Shown here piece after piece: positions 41,246 through 49,768 of a stretch of 64,000 bases of DNA. The translations under genes were made by a program, and so were the position numbers. The stretch is from Desulforhabdus sp. TSK (GTDB lineage: Bacteria > Desulfobacterota > Syntrophobacteria > Syntrophobacterales > Syntrophobacteraceae): NCBI RefSeq assembly GCF_022836495.1, contig NZ_BQXM01000004.1:1-64000 (forward strand), written 5' to 3'. The notes under the pieces are model-generated. The model was not told the origin of the DNA. It did no database searches and saw only the letters and a list, made by a program, of their open reading frames with translations. How positions within the stretch are numbered: the stretch's first letter is position 1; every line of letters starts with the position of its first letter.

Positions 41246-41325
41246 TAAGTCACCCCGGTGAAACGGGGGTCTGGAAAGTCTTCATTTTCCTGGATTCCGG
41301 GCTCCCCCGGAATGACGAAAGTTGG
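41246..41325. repeat. dispersed repeat (copy 1 of 2, inverted relative to 49540-49625)
   Basis: About 80 bp reading TAAGTCACCCCGGTGAAACG then TCTTCATTTTCCTGGATTCC and CGGAATGACGAAAGTTGG. The reverse complement appears at 49540-49625 with roughly 80 percent identity by eye. Confidence 0.75.
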
Positions 41326-41433
41326 TTAAGGCGACCACTCTGGGCATGGCCGCCGGCGGTGTCGCGCTCTGAAACGAAGGGAGCCTCCTGTGACGTTGTC
41401 CTGGAAGAGCCACGAAGAGACCGGATACTCTGT

Positions 41434-42738
41434 ATGAATGTCGTTTTCTTTGGAATTGTCCTGGTCGCATTCGGTACCGCTGCATGGAACCAGCTGACTT
41501 GGATTCCGGCCGTCGGTGTGGAATCCCCCATGGAACGTGTGACAAAGGCCGTGGTGGATTCGGCCGGAAGTGCCGTGGAACTGGCTCTGGGACTCGTGGG
41601 AGTCATGTCCCTCTTTCTCGGCCTCATGAAGGTTGCCGAAGCAGGGGGACTCCTCCGGGTCATCGCGCGCCTGATCCGCCCCCTCATGATTCGGCTCTTT
41701 CCCGATGTGCCTCCCGATCATCCCGCCATGGGAGCCATGATCCTCAATCTATCCGCCAATGTCATGGGCCTTGGCAATGCAGCGACGCCGTTCGGCATTC
41801 GGGCCATGCAGGAGCTCAACACGCTCAACCCTCACCCCGGGACCGCCACGAATGCCATGGTGCTCTTCCTGGCCATCAACACGGCGAGTGTCACGCTGCT
41901 GCCGACGGGAGTCATTGCTCTCAGAGCGTCCGCCGGTTCTGCTGATCCAGCCGGCATTCTTCCCACGACCCTCTTTGCGTCCACCGTTGCCACCCTTTTC
42001 GCCATATTCATCACGAAGACACTGGGAAGGCTTTTCCCCATCCGTGAAACCGACGGACAGGGTACGACGGGCGAGAGTCGGGGGAATCCGCCCGGCGCAG
42101 AGGCCGAGGAAGCAACCGGCCAGGAGGATGCGGGGGAAGGCTACCCCGTCTGGGTCAGTGGTCTGGCCCTGGGAACTGTCGTTGCCGTCATCCCCTTCAC
42201 GATTGTCTATGGCCGAGCCATATCCCCCTGGATTATTCCCGGTCTGATAGTGGGCTTTCTATCCTTTGGCATGGTGCGTGGAGTGCCCGTATACGAGGTG
42301 CTCGTGGATGGAGCCCGCGAGGGCTTTCAAGTCGCACTCCGGATCATCCCTTACCTGGTGGCTATTCTTGTGGCCATCGGCATGTTCCGTGCGAGCGGAG
42401 CAATGGAAATCCTGGTGAAAGGGCTTGGGGGATGGACGAGCCTGGTGGGACTTCCCCCGGAGGGGCTCACGCTGGCGATCCTTCGTTCCCTGTCCGGCTC
42501 CGGGGCCTATGCCGTCCTGGCCTCTTTCCTCAAGGACCCTGCCATTGGCCCCGACAGTTACACGGGCTACCTGATCTCCACCATCCAGGGGTCGTCGGAA
42601 ACGACCTTTTACGTCCTGGCCGTCTATTTCGGCGCAGTGCAAATCAAGCGCATCCGCCATGCTCTGGCGGCGGGAATCCTTGCGGACCTGGTGGCGGTGG
42701 CAGCCTCCGTCGTCATCTGTGTGCTCCTTTATGGTTGA
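41434..42738 (+). CDS. nucleoside-recognition (SpmA/SpmB-like fusion) membrane protein
   Basis: 434 aa. Two Gate (nucleoside-recognition) domains occur: LGVMSLFLGLMKVAEAGGLL...NLSANVMGLGNAATPFGI in the first half (SpmA-like) and VALRIIPYLVAILVAIGMFRASGAM...FYVLAVYFGAVQIKRIRHALAAGILADLVA in the second (SpmB-like). Bacillus has these as separate spore maturation genes; non-sporing bacteria often have a fused copy of unknown function. A charged loop rich in Glu and Gly lies between them. The ATG at 41434 has only a weak ribosome binding site, but earlier in-frame codons fall into the repeat. Confidence 0.82.
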   Translation: MNVVFFGIVLVAFGTAAWNQLTWIPAVGVESPMERVTKAVVDSAGSAVELALGLVGVMSLFLGLMKVAEAGGLLRVIARLIRPLMIRLFPDVPPDHPAMGAMILNLSANVMGLGNAATPFGIRAMQELNTLNPHPGTATNAMVLFLAINTASVTLLPTGVIALRASAGSADPAGILPTTLFASTVATLFAIFITKTLGRLFPIRETDGQGTTGESRGNPPGAEAEEATGQEDAGEGYPVWVSGLALGTVVAVIPFTIVYGRAISPWIIPGLIVGFLSFGMVRGVPVYEVLVDGAREGFQVALRIIPYLVAILVAIGMFRASGAMEILVKGLGGWTSLVGLPPEGLTLAILRSLSGSGAYAVLASFLKDPAIGPDSYTGYLISTIQGSSETTFYVLAVYFGAVQIKRIRHALAAGILADLVAVAASVVICVLLYG

Positions 42739-42892
42739 GATAAAAGCTTCAAGCATCCATGATGTCGTTGTGTCGAGTGGTGGCACTGCCTCGAGATGTT
42801 CTGGAGCAGGATGCAAGAATCGCTGGATGTGCTTTCAACTTTGAGATGCATCGGAAAAATACCTCAAGTATATTGGGGATGTAGGAGGCGCT

Positions 42893-43990
42893 ATGAGCAC
42901 CAGGGTATTGGTGGTGGACGATGAGGTCGAGTTTGCGGACCTCCTTCAGGAACGGCTCGAGATTCGCGGTTTCGAGGTCTTGAAGGCCTATGCGGGGGAG
43001 GAGGCTTTACAGCATCTCGACAAGGCGAGCCTGGACGTGGTGATCCTCGACGTGATGCTCCCGGGAAGGGATGGACTCTCCATTCTAAAGGAAATCAAAC
43101 AGAAATACCCCCTCGTGGGGGTCATCATGTTGACCGGGAACTCAGACATCGAGACTGCGGTGGAAGGGATGAAGCTTGGAGCCTATGATTTCCTCATCAA
43201 ACCCACCGAAATCAGAACCCTGGTGGAAAAAATCATAAGAGCCTCCAGGAGAAAGACCGAGCAGGAGGAGCGTATCCGGAATGCCGGAATCGAACAGATC
43301 ATGGGTCCGGTCGGAGACCTCGCCGCCGGAATCGCCCATGAAATCAATAATCCTGTGGGCATCATGGTTGAGGAGGCGGGCTGGATCGAGGACCTTTTGC
43401 GGGAAGTGGATCTCCCTCAGAATGAAAACCTTCAGGAGCTCAAGCGGGCTCTCGAGCAGATCCGGATACAGGGGAAGCGATGCAAGGAGATCACACACAA
43501 GCTTCTGAGCTTTGCGCAGCGGACGGACCCCAGGTTTCGTCCCGTACAGATGAACGACCTCCTGGCGAAAGTCTTGACGTCATTCAAGGTGCATTTGCCC
43601 GAGGGTGTCACCCTTGAAACCCGGTATGAGTCCGAGCTTCCCATCGTCTCTGTTTCCCCATCGGAAATGGAGCAGGTGCTCTTGAACCTCCTTCGCAACG
43701 CCCTCGATGCTGTCGACCCAAAGAACGGTGTCATCACTGTCGAGACCAAGGTTGAAGGGGATCGAGTGGTGATACGAATCGCAGACAATGGCCACGGCAT
43801 TTCAAGCTCCCAACTGGAAAGGATCTTCGATCCTTTCTTTACGACGAGACCGGTCGGGGTGGGGACCGGTTTGGGGCTATCTGTCTGCTATGGCCTGGTG
43901 AGAAAGCACGGAGGAAACATTTCCGTCGAGAGTGAACCGGGTGTTGGCTCTACTTTTCGTATTGAGCTGCCGATGGGCAGTGCGGAATGA
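42893..43990 (+). CDS. receiver domain-histidine kinase hybrid
   Basis: 365 aa. An N-terminal receiver domain with phospho-acceptor Asp53 (VVILDVMLPGRDG) and Lys103 of LIKPTE is followed directly by HisKA with His149 (GIAHEINNPVG) and a HATPase domain with N box LLNLLRNALDAVD, G1 IADNGHGISSS and GVGTGLGLSVCYGLV. No membrane segment or PAS domain is present, so it is a cytoplasmic response-controlled kinase, probably an intermediate in a phosphorelay. Its partner is not obvious here. GTAGGAGGCGCT precedes the ATG. Confidence 0.9.
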   Translation: MSTRVLVVDDEVEFADLLQERLEIRGFEVLKAYAGEEALQHLDKASLDVVILDVMLPGRDGLSILKEIKQKYPLVGVIMLTGNSDIETAVEGMKLGAYDFLIKPTEIRTLVEKIIRASRRKTEQEERIRNAGIEQIMGPVGDLAAGIAHEINNPVGIMVEEAGWIEDLLREVDLPQNENLQELKRALEQIRIQGKRCKEITHKLLSFAQRTDPRFRPVQMNDLLAKVLTSFKVHLPEGVTLETRYESELPIVSVSPSEMEQVLLNLLRNALDAVDPKNGVITVETKVEGDRVVIRIADNGHGISSSQLERIFDPFFTTRPVGVGTGLGLSVCYGLVRKHGGNISVESEPGVGSTFRIELPMGSAE

Positions 43991-44055
43991 GCCCTGCCGG
44001 CGGCACGGAACGAGGCATGCTTTTTTCTGAATCGGTTCTACAAGGTGGATCGATC

Positions 44056-45438
44056 ATGCGACATATCAAGACGGTGTCAACTTTGTTTTATCTACTGGTA
44101 TTGATCTTTTCCGTTTCCCGGGCGGATGGAGCCGGCTGGGTGCCGAGGCTTTCCGGAGTCACCTCCGCCGACATGATCGGGTTGTGGGGCAGTTCCACTT
44201 CAGATGTCTTTGCCGTGGGTAAAAAAGGCACGATCCTCCATTACGACGGCGCTGCCTGGATTTCCATGTCCACGGGGGTCTCTGCCGATCTGTGGGCCGT
44301 ATGGGGAAAATCGGGGCAGGATGTCTATGCAGTGGGTGACGGCGGGGTAGTGCTGCATTTCAACGGGAAGGAGTGGGATTCGCTGCCGTGCGGCACGGAT
44401 GCGCAGCTCCTGGGGATATGGGGCACTCCGGAAGGCCTTTTTGTGGTGGGATCAGGGGGCACCATTTTGCATTACGACGGAAAAAAATGGGAGATGATGG
44501 AGAGCGGGACGCCCTCCAACCTGTGGGCGGTGTGGGGCAGTTCCTCATCGGATGTTTTCGCCGTGGGGGACGAAGGGGTGATCCTCCATTACGATGGGCA
44601 TGGGTGGGCTCCCATGAGGAGCGGAACATCGCACCAGTTCCTGGGCGTCTGGGGCAGTTCCGAAAATGATGTCTTTGCGGTGGGCTACCGCGGAGCCATC
44701 CATCATTACGACGGAAAAGGCTGGGTGCCCATGAACAGTGGGGCTCTTGCAGATTTTTGGAGCGTTTGGGGCAGTTCGGGGAATGATGTGTATGCCGTAG
44801 GGTCCGGGGGGACTGTTCTCCACTGGGATGGGACGTCCTGGACGCGCATGGCGAGTGGTACGTCAACGGACTTGTGGGGCATTTGGGGGAGCTCCACCGG
44901 CAATGTCTTTGCTGCAGGGTCCGGTGGGCTGCTGCTGCAGTTGGAAGGATCAGGGACCTCGGGGACCGCCCCTCGGGAGCCCGGCGATCTCTGGGCGGTG
45001 TGGGGCAGCTCCAATCGTCATGTCTTCGCGGTGGGTTCCGGTGGCATGATTCTGCATCATGACGGTAGAGGCTGGAACCGCATGAACAGCAACTGTACAG
45101 CCCGGCTCATGGGAGTCTGGGGCACTTCCGAGAATGATGTGTTCGCCGTGGGGGCACGGGGCATCATTCTCCATTTTGACGGAACGGAATGGAAGCAGAT
45201 GACGAGCGGAACACAGCTCGATCTCTACAGCGTCTGGGGATTTTCTCCCCGGGATGTCTATGCCGTGGGCTCCGAAGGGGGCATTCTCCATTACGACGGG
45301 TCGACCTGGACGAGGATGACCGTCAACACCCAGGCGGGATTGATGGGAATATGGGGCCGCAATGAGAATGACCTCTACGCGGTCGGGTCCGGCAGCACCA
45401 TTCTTCATCTCAGCGGAGAGGGCTGGCGGGAGCGGTAG
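44056..45438 (+). CDS. secreted protein built of 11 tandem WG-x-S-x2-DVFAVG repeats (propeller-like)
   Basis: 460 aa. A signal peptide MRHIKTVSTLFYLLVLIFSV is followed by eleven copies of a unit of about 38-39 residues, consensus LWxVWGSSxxDVFAVGxxGxILHYDGxxWxxMxSGT. The pattern of aromatic beta strands with an IxHYDG turn suggests a beta-propeller or solenoid. Function unknown; such proteins are outside the cytoplasm and could be adhesive or surface-bound. Unit 7 and 8 are joined by a longer linker (LEGSGTSGTAPREPGD). ATG 44056 has AAGGTGGATCGATC upstream; an earlier ATG at 43987 overlaps the kinase stop and would put 23 extra residues before the signal. Confidence 0.82.
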   Translation: MRHIKTVSTLFYLLVLIFSVSRADGAGWVPRLSGVTSADMIGLWGSSTSDVFAVGKKGTILHYDGAAWISMSTGVSADLWAVWGKSGQDVYAVGDGGVVLHFNGKEWDSLPCGTDAQLLGIWGTPEGLFVVGSGGTILHYDGKKWEMMESGTPSNLWAVWGSSSSDVFAVGDEGVILHYDGHGWAPMRSGTSHQFLGVWGSSENDVFAVGYRGAIHHYDGKGWVPMNSGALADFWSVWGSSGNDVYAVGSGGTVLHWDGTSWTRMASGTSTDLWGIWGSSTGNVFAAGSGGLLLQLEGSGTSGTAPREPGDLWAVWGSSNRHVFAVGSGGMILHHDGRGWNRMNSNCTARLMGVWGTSENDVFAVGARGIILHFDGTEWKQMTSGTQLDLYSVWGFSPRDVYAVGSEGGILHYDGSTWTRMTVNTQAGLMGIWGRNENDLYAVGSGSTILHLSGEGWRER

Positions 45439-45810
45439 GCTTCACAACTCCGCTGGGGAGCCCGACCACGATTTCCCGCTCTTGCCGGCGGATCGTAGCG
45501 CTGAGACGATGCCGAGTGATTGACGCAAACTGGAGGATCAAAACGGCGGTGGTAAATTTTTCACGCAATTGCTAAAGTCAGCGGGAAAATGCTCTGCTTA
45601 TAAAATAGGGTGCATTTCATGCACCATTCGTATTGAAGCAATGCTCGAGCCGGCAACGGTGTGTAAAAACGGGCCGTTGTCATTGGATACAAATGACGAA
45701 TGAACAGGCAGGCAGGACAGATATTTATTTGCTGCCTGGACGCCGAGGCGCCCCAAATGGATGGGGGAGGGCGACGCTCTTTTCATGTTTTTTTTGCTAG
45801 GATGTGATCT
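45439..45810. other. 372-bp intergenic region with one small hairpin
   Basis: No gene. A hairpin GGTGCAT-TTC-ATGCACC lies at 45609-45625. The 3' end before the phosphatase gene has a run of eight T (about 45786-45793). Confidence 0.6.
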
Positions 45811-47676
45811 ATGGCCCATCTTTTCAGCAGTCTGCGCTTCCGACTCATTCTTTTGGTTCTCCTTGCACTTCTCCCCGCACTGGGCGTGATCCTGTATACC
45901 GGGCTGGAACAGCAGCGAGAGGCAGCCGCCGAAGCTCAAAAAGCCGCCCTGCGTCTGGTGCGGCACTCTGCCCTGGACCAGGAGCGCATGATCCAGGGTG
46001 CGGCCCAGCTGCTTGCAGCCGTTGCCCAGTTGCCCACCATTCGCGAGCGTAACCAACCTGAGGTTTCCGAATTCCTGCGCCATCTGTTGGAGCAAAACCC
46101 GTCTTATGCCAACATAGGAATCCTTGATGCCGACGGTCAGTTGCTTTACAGCGCTCTCCCGCCCCGCACTCCGGTCAATTATGCCGACGCCCCCTGGTTT
46201 GCCGCGGCAAGAGAGAAACGGGAGCTTTTCATCGGTGAATACCAGATCGATGGTATCTCCGGCAAAGCGGATGTCCCTTTAGTCTACCCCGTATTGGATG
46301 GGGCCGGGCGGCTTCAGGTCATGGTATACGCCTCTCTGGACCTGACCTGGCTCAGCAAGTTGGCTGCCAAGATCGAGCTCCCCCTCAGCGCGACCCTGGC
46401 CGTCATCGACCGCCAGGGTACCTTTCTGGTACGCCACCCTGACCCGGAAAAGTGGGTCGGTAAAACCATTCCGGAAATGGAACGGGTAAAGGAAGTCTTG
46501 GCCAGGGATGAAGGGACCATGGAAGCAATGGGGATTGACGGCAATGTCCGTCTGTATGCCTTCAGCCCCTTGAAAGGGATGCCGGAGGGCCTGTTCATGC
46601 GGGTGGGTCTTCTGAAAAAAGAGGTATATGCCCGGGCGAACCAGGTTCTGATGCGCAATTTGCTCGCCCTGGGCCTGGTAGTGTTGCTGTCCCTGGCGGC
46701 AGCCTGGCTTTTCGGCTCCCTTCTGATCATGCGGGGCATCAAGACTCTGGTGGCCACCACCGAGAAGCTGGCTGCCGGGGATCTGAGTGTGCGTACCGGT
46801 TGGGGTCCGGGGTCTGGAGAGATCCATCAGCTGGCTTTAGCCTTTGATGAAATGGTGGCGTCCCTGGAGCAGCGGGAGAACCAGCGCCGGCAGGCGGAGG
46901 CTGAGTTGAGGGTGGCTCATGAGGAGTTGGTCAAGAAGCAGGAGCGCCTCGAAGAAGATCTCAAGGCTGCCGCATGCATCCAGGAAAGCCTGCTCCCTCA
47001 TGGCTCTCCCGACGATGAAAGGCTGGGACTGGCCTGGCGGTTCATGCCCTGCAACAGGATTGGCGGGGATATCTTCAATATTTTGCATTTGGACGAAAAC
47101 CACTGGGCAGTTTACATGGTGGATGTCAGCGGCCACGGGGTGCCTGCGGCCATGGTTTCGGTCTCAATTTCCCAGTTCCTGGCGAAACATAACAATGCAA
47201 TTGTAGCTCCCGGTGAAATCATGAACATGCTGGATGAGGAATATCCCCTGGAGCGCTTTGATAAATTCTTTACCGTTACTTACCTCCTGATTGATGCCAA
47301 GAGCGGCGAGGTCACGTACAGCAGCGCCGGGCACCCCGCGCCCATACTTCTCCGCCGGGATGGCGCCCTGGAATTGTTGGAGGAAGGCGGGACCATCATC
47401 GGCATGGATCGGATTATCCCGTTTGAAGAAGGAAAAAGGCAGCTCTATCCTGGGGACAAGTTATTTCTGTTCACCGATGGAATTTTGGAATACGAAAATC
47501 AACACGGCCAGTTTTATGGGGAAGACCGGTTCCATCGAGAGTTGCAGAGATTTGCCGGCCAACCTGTCTCTCAAATCATCAACGGTCTCGTGCAGGCCTT
47601 CATGGCCTTTGGCGGGAATATCCATCCCCAGGACGATATCAGCATATTGGGCCTCGAATTTCTGGGGAAATCTTAG
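45811..47676 (+). CDS. membrane sensor with Cache-type domain, HAMP and SpoIIE/PP2C phosphatase (RsbU-like)
   Basis: 621 aa. A first helix (LRFRLILLVLLALLPALGVILYTG), a periplasmic dCache-like domain of about 240 residues (NIGILDADGQLLYSALPP; VIDRQGTFLVRHPDPEKWVG), a second helix (LLALGLVVLLSLAAAWLFGSLLI), a HAMP (IKTLVATTEKLAAGDLSVRTG), a coiled coil (QRRQAEAELRVAHEELVKKQERLEEDL) and a PP2C domain (NRIGGDIFNILHL, YMVDVSGHGVPAAMVS, FTDGILEYENQHG, HPQDDISILGLEF) follow in order. Such proteins dephosphorylate an anti-sigma-antagonist upon an external signal. No STAS or kinase gene is adjacent. Confidence 0.9.
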   Translation: MAHLFSSLRFRLILLVLLALLPALGVILYTGLEQQREAAAEAQKAALRLVRHSALDQERMIQGAAQLLAAVAQLPTIRERNQPEVSEFLRHLLEQNPSYANIGILDADGQLLYSALPPRTPVNYADAPWFAAAREKRELFIGEYQIDGISGKADVPLVYPVLDGAGRLQVMVYASLDLTWLSKLAAKIELPLSATLAVIDRQGTFLVRHPDPEKWVGKTIPEMERVKEVLARDEGTMEAMGIDGNVRLYAFSPLKGMPEGLFMRVGLLKKEVYARANQVLMRNLLALGLVVLLSLAAAWLFGSLLIMRGIKTLVATTEKLAAGDLSVRTGWGPGSGEIHQLALAFDEMVASLEQRENQRRQAEAELRVAHEELVKKQERLEEDLKAAACIQESLLPHGSPDDERLGLAWRFMPCNRIGGDIFNILHLDENHWAVYMVDVSGHGVPAAMVSVSISQFLAKHNNAIVAPGEIMNMLDEEYPLERFDKFFTVTYLLIDAKSGEVTYSSAGHPAPILLRRDGALELLEEGGTIIGMDRIIPFEEGKRQLYPGDKLFLFTDGILEYENQHGQFYGEDRFHRELQRFAGQPVSQIINGLVQAFMAFGGNIHPQDDISILGLEFLGKS

Positions 47677-47799
47677 AGCTTATCCGTGATCAGAGCACCG
47701 TTTTCCATGCATTGAGGGGACATGCGAGCCCCTCGCCAACTCCAAGGCCACTCTTCCTTACGCAGGGTGGTCCTCAACATCAACCAAGGAGATAAGTAG

Positions 47800-48270
47800 A
47801 TGGAGATTATGATCATAATCTTCTGGATTTTCTGCTCTATTGTCGCGGGGACCATCGCATCATCAAAGAACAGATCTGCCTTTGGGTGGTTTGTCCTGGC
47901 CTTTTTTGTTGGCCCTTTCGCCTGGGCGGTGGCACTCTTGCCGTCATTGGAGAAACCAGCACCAGTGGAAAGAAAACCCGAGCCAGCACACGAAGTGAGC
48001 CGGGCAGTAGCACTGAACGACAGGATCTCCACACTGACAAAAACCTGCCCAGCCTGTGGCGAAACCATCAAAACCAGAGCGCTCAAGTGCCGTTTTTGTG
48101 GTGAAGCCTTTGCTCCGGAACGGGTGAAAGCATTGGTGATAGCTCAATTCGAAAAGATGGCCATAAAAGAAAACGGTATGTTCAAGTGGTGCCCGAAGTG
48201 CAAGAAGTGGGACGCTACGATCGCCCCATTAATAAGGATGGGATTGGGTGGAATGGTGCCCCAATTGTAG
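47800..48270 (+). CDS. membrane protein with zinc ribbon
   Basis: 156 aa. One or two N-terminal membrane helices (IMIIIFWIFCSIVAGTIASSK; FGWFVLAFFVGPFAWAVALLP) are followed by a linker and a zinc ribbon CPACGETIKTRALKCRFCGEAF of the UPF0547 type. A second CxxC (WCPKCKKWDA) comes late, and the C-terminal end MGLGGMVPQL looks abrupt, so the reading frame might be shortened by a frameshift near 48230. Function unknown; such proteins are common and small. Ribosome binding site: AAGGAGATAAGTAG. Confidence 0.7.
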   Translation: MEIMIIIFWIFCSIVAGTIASSKNRSAFGWFVLAFFVGPFAWAVALLPSLEKPAPVERKPEPAHEVSRAVALNDRISTLTKTCPACGETIKTRALKCRFCGEAFAPERVKALVIAQFEKMAIKENGMFKWCPKCKKWDATIAPLIRMGLGGMVPQL

Positions 48271-48539
48271 ACAAACCCAAGTCGAAATCAGGCGTGAATT
48301 GGGCATCTGATCCCGGTGGATATTTCTCACTTTGCATTCGAAACAGCCATTTTTTGCCCAAAATCGATTTGCACGTAAAATGAGAAACTTTAGACCAGTC
48401 CACAACCCATAATCCCGCACCAATACTGCAAAAATACCACTAAAGTCCGACCCAAATCACCAACCCCTATTCTTCTCACTCTGTGTTCCCCCCTTCACAG
48501 GGAGGAAAGCGCGTAAAGGCTTTACGCAATATGTACGCA

Positions 48540-48569
48540 AAAGAAAAAGGGGAAGTGAGACTTCCTCAC
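48540..48569 (-). terminator. possible terminator of tRNA-Trp
   Basis: On the minus strand GTGAG-GAAGT-CTCAC (48569-48555) is a short stem followed by TTCCCCTTTTTCTTTT. The stem is only 5 bp. Confidence 0.45.
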
Positions 48570-48585
48570 AACCCCTTGATTTGTC

Positions 48586-48662
48586 TGGCAGGCCAGGAGG
48601 GATTCGAACCCCCAGCCCTCGGATTTGGAGTCCGATGCTCTAACCGTTAGAGCTACTGGCCT
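48586..48662 (-). tRNA. trnW: tRNA-Trp (anticodon CCA)
   Basis: The minus strand starts AGGCCAG and ends CTGGCCT-G-CCA, a 7-bp acceptor with encoded CCA. The anticodon loop is CTCCAAA (CCA at 48628-48626), the D arm reads TAGCTCTAACGGTTAGAGC, and the T arm GGGGGTTCGAATCCCT. All arms pair. Confidence 0.97.
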
Positions 48663-48922
48663 ACAGGTGGAAACCTATATAAAGGTTTCTCCGGGGGTTG
48701 TAAAGCAAAATGAGCATGGGGCGAGAAATTGGGGGTTGCGGGGCGCATTTCCACCACTTCGTAGGAGCCTTCCGTATAAATAGAGAAGATAAATTATATT
48801 CATTTCTTAAAATTTTCTGTCGACTCCGTTGTAAATGGAATCAGGTTTGGTTAAGGTTATTACATAGAATTTCCGTATATCCATGCAAACCAGAAGGACA
48901 GAGGAAAAGGTGAGGGGAGATC

Positions 48923-49186
48923 ATGAAAATCAAATATTGCCAAAAATATGAAAAATATGTGAGTCAGCAGCACTGCGAGTTCTTCAACGAGGGTGAGCAC
49001 TGCGAGTTTTTCAGCCCCAGGTGCTGGAACAGTATCCGCGATCTGCTGGAGGACCAGGGGCGGCCCAAATGGGAAGTCAACGCCATTATCAAGCCCTTCA
49101 AATGCAACCTGCTGGATCGGAAATACTTGAACATTCTGAACGAGAAGAAGCGTCTTCGGCGGGGATCGGCTGCGTTGAGAGCCTGA
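48923..49186 (+). CDS. small Cys-rich conserved-type protein
   Basis: 87 aa: MKIKYCQKYEKYVSQQHCEF, then CEFFSPRCWNSIRDLLEDQGRPKWEV and FKCNLLDRKYLNILNEKK. Five cysteines in the first 60 residues suggest metal binding, though the spacing C6-C18-C27-C34-C60 does not match a family I know. A GAGGGGAGATC ribosome binding site precedes the ATG. It stands alone beside the tRNA. Confidence 0.65.
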   Translation: MKIKYCQKYEKYVSQQHCEFFNEGEHCEFFSPRCWNSIRDLLEDQGRPKWEVNAIIKPFKCNLLDRKYLNILNEKKRLRRGSAALRA

Positions 49187-49768
49187 AATGGGAGTCTTCA
49201 GTGCAAAAGTAGTAGATAGGCGTTCATCCTTGTTTCGTGGACTTTTGAATTCCATTCTGAGAACACCTCTTTCATTGATGTCCGCTCACCTCTTGTGTTA
49301 ATAACATACGCTCAAAACCATCCAGGATCTGACAAGCTTCTCTGAGAGTTTTCCGAAGCCGGTTCGGCGTCAGGGTGCCTGTCGTGTCAGGAAGCGTGCG
49401 GGATCCTTACCTGCCGGTACGCATCGCCTGGCATCGTTTTGTCGGATGGAGCGATTCAAATTCCACTTCGAAGGCGTGTTCAGGGAGGCGTACGGAAACA
49501 ACTCCCTCCATGCTCTGCCGGCAGTGCTGTTGACTCAAGCAACTTTCGCCATTCCGGCGAAAGCCGGAATCCAGGAAAATGAAGACTTCCCGGACCCCGG
49601 TGTTCACCGGTGTGACGCCAAGTCAACAACATTGAGCTCCGTCGAAGGGGAACTTTTCTACAGGGGCTGCCTTCATGCAGCAGAATTGCGGTGAGGCACC
49701 CGTGGCCATGCGTATTGTGTATTGTAGGAGCGAGCTGTCATTCCTTCTCTAAGAGAGTGAGCGCAGGT
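49187..49768. other. 582-bp intergenic region
   Basis: Holds the dispersed repeat at 49540-49625 and otherwise nothing I can name. No clear promoter for the downstream biotin carboxylase. Confidence 0.6.
49540..49625. repeat. dispersed repeat (copy 2 of 2)
   Basis: CAACTTTCGCCATTCCGGCG then AAGCCGGAATCCAGGAAAAT, GAAGACTTCCCGGACCCCGG and a final TTCACCGGTGTGACG. It is the reverse complement of the element at 41246-41325 with scattered differences. Confidence 0.75.

Larger units (their letters stand above)
48271..48922. other. region around tRNA-Trp, otherwise without genes
   Basis: Apart from the tRNA and its presumed terminator I see no gene at 48271-48585 or 48663-48922. Upstream of the tRNA on the minus strand AAACCTATATAAAGGTTT (about 48671-48688) forms a palindrome that may hold its -10 box. 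Confidence 0.5.

Noticed and set aside
44160-45420. Regular DNA repeats of about 116 bp taken for a CRISPR-like array
   Set aside because: They encode the in-frame protein repeat and have no constant repeat/variable spacer structure.
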